Made by a program: the position numbers and the translations under genes
Shown: positions 63,085 through 64,000 of the stretch, in pieces
Position numbering within the stretch: position 1 is the stretch's first letter
How the letters are laid out: the number at the start of each line of letters is the position of its first letter
The notes under the pieces: model-generated
What the model saw: only the letters and a program-made list of their open reading frames with translations
Database searches by the model: none
What the model was told of the DNA's origin: nothing
DNA from: Arthrospiribacter ruber
GTDB taxonomy: Bacteria > Bacteroidota > Bacteroidia > Cytophagales > Cyclobacteriaceae
Assembly: GCF_019343195.1 (NCBI RefSeq)
Contig: NZ_RPHB01000008.1
Location: forward strand, 124,001 to 188,000
Direction: 5' to 3'
DNA length: 64,000 bases

Positions 63085-64000
63085 ATGAAAAACAACTTAG
63101 AAAAAATCATTGAAGACAATAAGATCAGAGAAAACAAATATACCTTGGAAAGAAAGGCAGAAATAGAAAACCCAGGTACTTTGGCCAAACGCAGAGACTT
63201 TCTCAAAAAAACAGCACTGGGAGGAATGAGCCTATCAGCTTTGATGGGGCTTTCCCTTGGAGATACGCTGGCGGAAACCTCACGTGATGTCAATAGGTTT
63301 TCCAACCCAACAGACCTCAAGATCACAGACATGAGGTATTGTGTCACTTCAGTATTGGGAAGGACGGCCATCATCCGTATCGATACCAATCAGGGTATTT
63401 ATGGGCTGGGAGAGGTAAGAGACGGCGCTGACCCCAGGTATGCCCTCATGCTCAAAAGCAGGATTTTGGGCGAGAATCCTTGCAATGTGGAGAAAATATT
63501 CAAGATCGTAAAGCAGTTTGGTGGCCCTGCAAGACAAGCGGGAGGTGTATGCGCGGTGGAGATGGCCATGTGGGACCTTTGTGGTAAAGCTTATAACGTT
63601 CCGGCCTGGCAGCTGCTGGGAGGAAGGTATAGGGATACTGTACGCCTGTATGCGGACACCCCGGAAGGGAAGGATACTAAAGACCAACAGGAAAAAATAA
63701 AATACCGCACAGAGACACAAGGCTATACTTGGCTTAAAATGGACGTTTCTATCAATGAGATCCGAAATATACCCGGATGTCTGGTGAATCCCGAAATCTT
63801 AAAATCAGGGGCCAGCCAATGGCAGGGTGGCTACATGTCCTATGCAAACACCATGCATCCGTTTACAGGTATACAGATCACAGAAAAAGGTCTGGATGAG
63901 CTTGCAAAAATTGTAGAAAATGTAAGGGCGATGGTAGGCCCTGAAATCCCCATTTCAACTGACCACTATGGACATATAGATCTTAATAACTGCATTAGGC
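63085..64000 (+). CDS. Tat-exported mandelate-racemase/enolase-superfamily enzyme, copy 2 (cut by window end)
   Basis: A partial gene; the frame is open through the last base, 305 codons in. It starts MKNNLEKIIEDNK, has a 30-residue leader before a twin-arginine signal (AKRRDFLKKTALGGMSLSAL), and then matches the first copy: NPTDLKITDMRYCV, IRIDTNQGIYGLGEV, AVEMAMWDLCGKAYNVPAWQLLGG. The base motif TWLKMDVS gives the K-x-D pair and PISTDHYG the metal-ligand region. An insertion of about 40 residues lies between. It closes the second RraA/enolase cassette. Confidence 0.9.
   Translation, partial: MKNNLEKIIEDNKIRENKYTLERKAEIENPGTLAKRRDFLKKTALGGMSLSALMGLSLGDTLAETSRDVNRFSNPTDLKITDMRYCVTSVLGRTAIIRIDTNQGIYGLGEVRDGADPRYALMLKSRILGENPCNVEKIFKIVKQFGGPARQAGGVCAVEMAMWDLCGKAYNVPAWQLLGGRYRDTVRLYADTPEGKDTKDQQEKIKYRTETQGYTWLKMDVSINEIRNIPGCLVNPEILKSGASQWQGGYMSYANTMHPFTGIQITEKGLDELAKIVENVRAMVGPEIPISTDHYGHIDLNNCIR

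Noticed and set aside
63066-63720. Minus-strand frames at the end of the window
   Set aside because: They oppose the truncated enolase-superfamily gene, which has clear family motifs and an open frame to the window edge.
1-64000. tRNA, rRNA, riboswitch or CRISPR features
   Set aside because: I scanned for cloverleaf-like segments, conserved rRNA stretches and regular direct repeats and saw none I could support by eye; a covariance-model search would be needed to exclude small RNAs.

Overview
The window looks like a chromosomal segment of a free-living, carbohydrate-degrading Bacteroidota, most likely a Cytophagales member near Cyclobacteriaceae/Algoriphagus. The grounds are the SusC/SusD pair with a FecI/FecR-type regulator, LytS/LytTR systems with TPR sensors, DUF1080, FecR, fasciclin and sortilin/BNR proteins, AT-rich spacers and weak Shine-Dalgarno signals. 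The genus is inference. I saw no rRNA, tRNA, CRISPR array, transposase or phage module.

Layout. 1-21.5 kb is a saccharide and exported-hydrolase region, nearly all on the minus strand. It holds a GH95-type glycosidase (cut by the window start), a sialate-O-acetylesterase-type lipoprotein, a Tat-type metallophosphoesterase, a large sortilin/BNR-repeat protein, an AT-rich patch with a membrane-anchored AraC-type regulator and an internally deleted acyltransferase, an M14 carboxypeptidase, a class V aminotransferase, a type I sulfatase coupled to the 46-residue tail of a lost esterase, a tandem paralogue pair of unknown function and xylose isomerase. 21.8-27.3 kb is housekeeping: HIT protein, greA, a 2-hydroxyacid dehydrogenase, mgtE and rsmA on the minus strand, and pdxA divergent. 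A 0.7-kb gene-free stretch after pdxA is packed with inverted repeats.

28-41.5 kb contains a duplicated sensory module. Each copy has a small predicted outer-membrane barrel on the minus strand, facing a plus-strand TPR histidine kinase of the LytS class with its LytTR response regulator (29.7-33.5 kb and 37.7-41.2 kb). Between the copies lie a Bor-like lipoprotein, small membrane and lipoproteins, a DJ-1/PfpI protein and a DUF4236 protein. 41.5-52.4 kb is mixed: gamma-glutamyltransferase, a fasciclin lipoprotein, a PagL-like deacylase, a DbpA-like helicase, an exported amidohydrolase, an AEC carrier with an exported HisC-like aminotransferase, and a GNAT enzyme.

52.8-64 kb is a plus-strand uptake and catabolism locus: ECF sigma factor, FecR anti-sigma, SusC with an N-terminal STN domain, SusD, then two consecutive copies of [exported RraA-like aldolase + Tat-exported enolase-superfamily enzyme], the last cut by the window end. 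A strong intrinsic terminator separates SusCD from the enzymes. The arrangement suggests sigma/anti-sigma-controlled import of an acidic sugar-like compound whose processing starts outside the cytoplasm; the substrate cannot be read from the sequence.

The most notable points are the duplicated barrel/LytS/LytTR module, the doubled exported RraA-enolase cassette, several gene remnants, a gene pair sharing a near-identical 5' block, and intergenic arrays of degenerate short words, two of which are folded into inverted pairs.
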